Source: Apilactobacillus quenuiae
Lineage (GTDB): Bacteria > Bacillota > Bacilli > Lactobacillales > Lactobacillaceae
Direction of reading: 5' to 3'
DNA length: 64,000 bases
Assembly (NCBI RefSeq): GCF_002994005.1
Contig: NZ_POSN01000002.1
Location: forward strand, 65,855 to 129,854
The translations under genes and the position numbers were made by a program. How positions within the stretch are numbered: the first letter of the stretch is position 1; each line of letters begins with the position of its first letter. Positions 63,830 to 64,000 of this stretch are shown here, in pieces. The notes beneath the pieces are model-generated. The model searched no databases and was not told the DNA's origin. It saw only the letters and a program-made list of their open reading frames with translations.

Positions 63830-64000
63830 ATCGCATTAATATATACAGATGCGATTTAATTAGATGTCTATATAATTAAGCGCATCTGTACCGGCTTCTT
63901 TCTCGCGAATAATAAAAGCCTGTGCGGAATAAATTCAAAACACCACAGGTATTGATATAACTTTTAATTAAGCGGATAACCTGTAATGTTTGGGTTATCC
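63828..64000 (+). promoter_or_regulatory. Attenuator with mutually exclusive hairpins and terminator stem
   Basis: Five pairings are visible. (1) AAATCGCAT with ATGCGATTT (63828-63836/63849-63857). (2) TACAGATGCG with CGCATCTGTA (63844-63853/63881-63890), which competes with (1). (3) CCTGTG with CACAGG (63919-63924/63944-63949). (4) ACAGGT with ACCTGT (63945-63950/63979-63984), which competes with (3) and (5). (5) GGATAACC with GGTTATCC (63993-64000), a terminator stem whose T run would lie just past the window. This is a textbook attenuator layout. The region is less AT-rich than its surroundings, suggesting acquisition. Confidence 0.7.

Noticed and set aside
1-64000. CRISPR array, insertion sequence, integrase or att site.
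   Set aside because: No regularly spaced repeats, transposase-like products or long terminal repeats were found in the window.

Overview
This window is chromosomal DNA from a low-GC Gram-positive bacterium, very probably a member of the Lactobacillaceae. The evidence is strong AT bias, Shine-Dalgarno sites of the AGGAGG type before nearly every gene, frequent TTG and GTG starts, a ctsR-clpC operon without mcsA/mcsB, X-prolyl dipeptidyl aminopeptidase (PepX) with a prolyl iminopeptidase, a complete Opp peptide importer, a serS T-box and a lysine riboswitch. The species cannot be fixed from this sequence alone.

Layout. 1-1.7 kb: end of the str operon on the minus strand (rpsL, rpsG, start of fusA), with its promoter and an intrinsic terminator-like hairpin between rpsG and fusA. 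1.7-2.4 kb: a lone prepilin peptidase gene, convergent with rpoC. 2.4-9.9 kb: rpoB-rpoC behind a structured leader of about 190 nt. 10-13 kb: ctsR-clpC with a CtsR operator. 13.1-13.9 kb: eight tRNA genes with no adjacent rRNA. 14-18.2 kb: serS with T-box, a deoxynucleoside kinase and a lysine permease under a lysine riboswitch. 18-31 kb: mostly single housekeeping or transport genes: acetyltransferases, an esterase-like hydrolase, PAP2 phosphatase, TSUP exporter, ThrE-type exporter pair, a DtxR/MntR regulator with a palindromic operator, a CDF metal exporter, an RluA pseudouridine synthase, an alpha-carbonic anhydrase and a UvrA paralogue.

31-38.8 kb is the most accessory-looking part: small membrane proteins, a secreted protein of unknown function, a soluble flavin fumarate reductase, a DUF1275 protein, a DUF2971 protein, two tandem paralogous membrane proteins (one with an apparent homopolymer frameshift) and a lipoprotein nuclease with a histidine-rich tail. 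38.8-50.5 kb returns to core functions: guaA, coaA, the RNA polymerase recycling ATPase HelD, a histidine phosphatase and oppA-B-C-D-F. 50.9-61.4 kb carries hflX, a YeiH/LysR divergent pair, a NUDIX/kinase pair, pepX-pip, a membrane protein and an ABC-F ATPase. 61.4-64 kb has a VOC-fold protein, an aspartate-type APC permease and, at the extreme right edge, a promoter, a 19-codon leader peptide and a cascade of mutually exclusive hairpins ending in a terminator stem.

Working together: OppABCDF imports peptides, PepX and the iminopeptidase release proline-containing pieces, and the lysine and aspartate-type permeases plus the ThrE pair adjust amino-acid pools. The observations most worth following are the right-edge attenuator, which predicts an inducible gene just outside the window; three genes whose good Shine-Dalgarno sites point at ATT or ATC instead of a normal start codon; the frameshifted membrane-protein paralogue; and the His-tailed nuclease.
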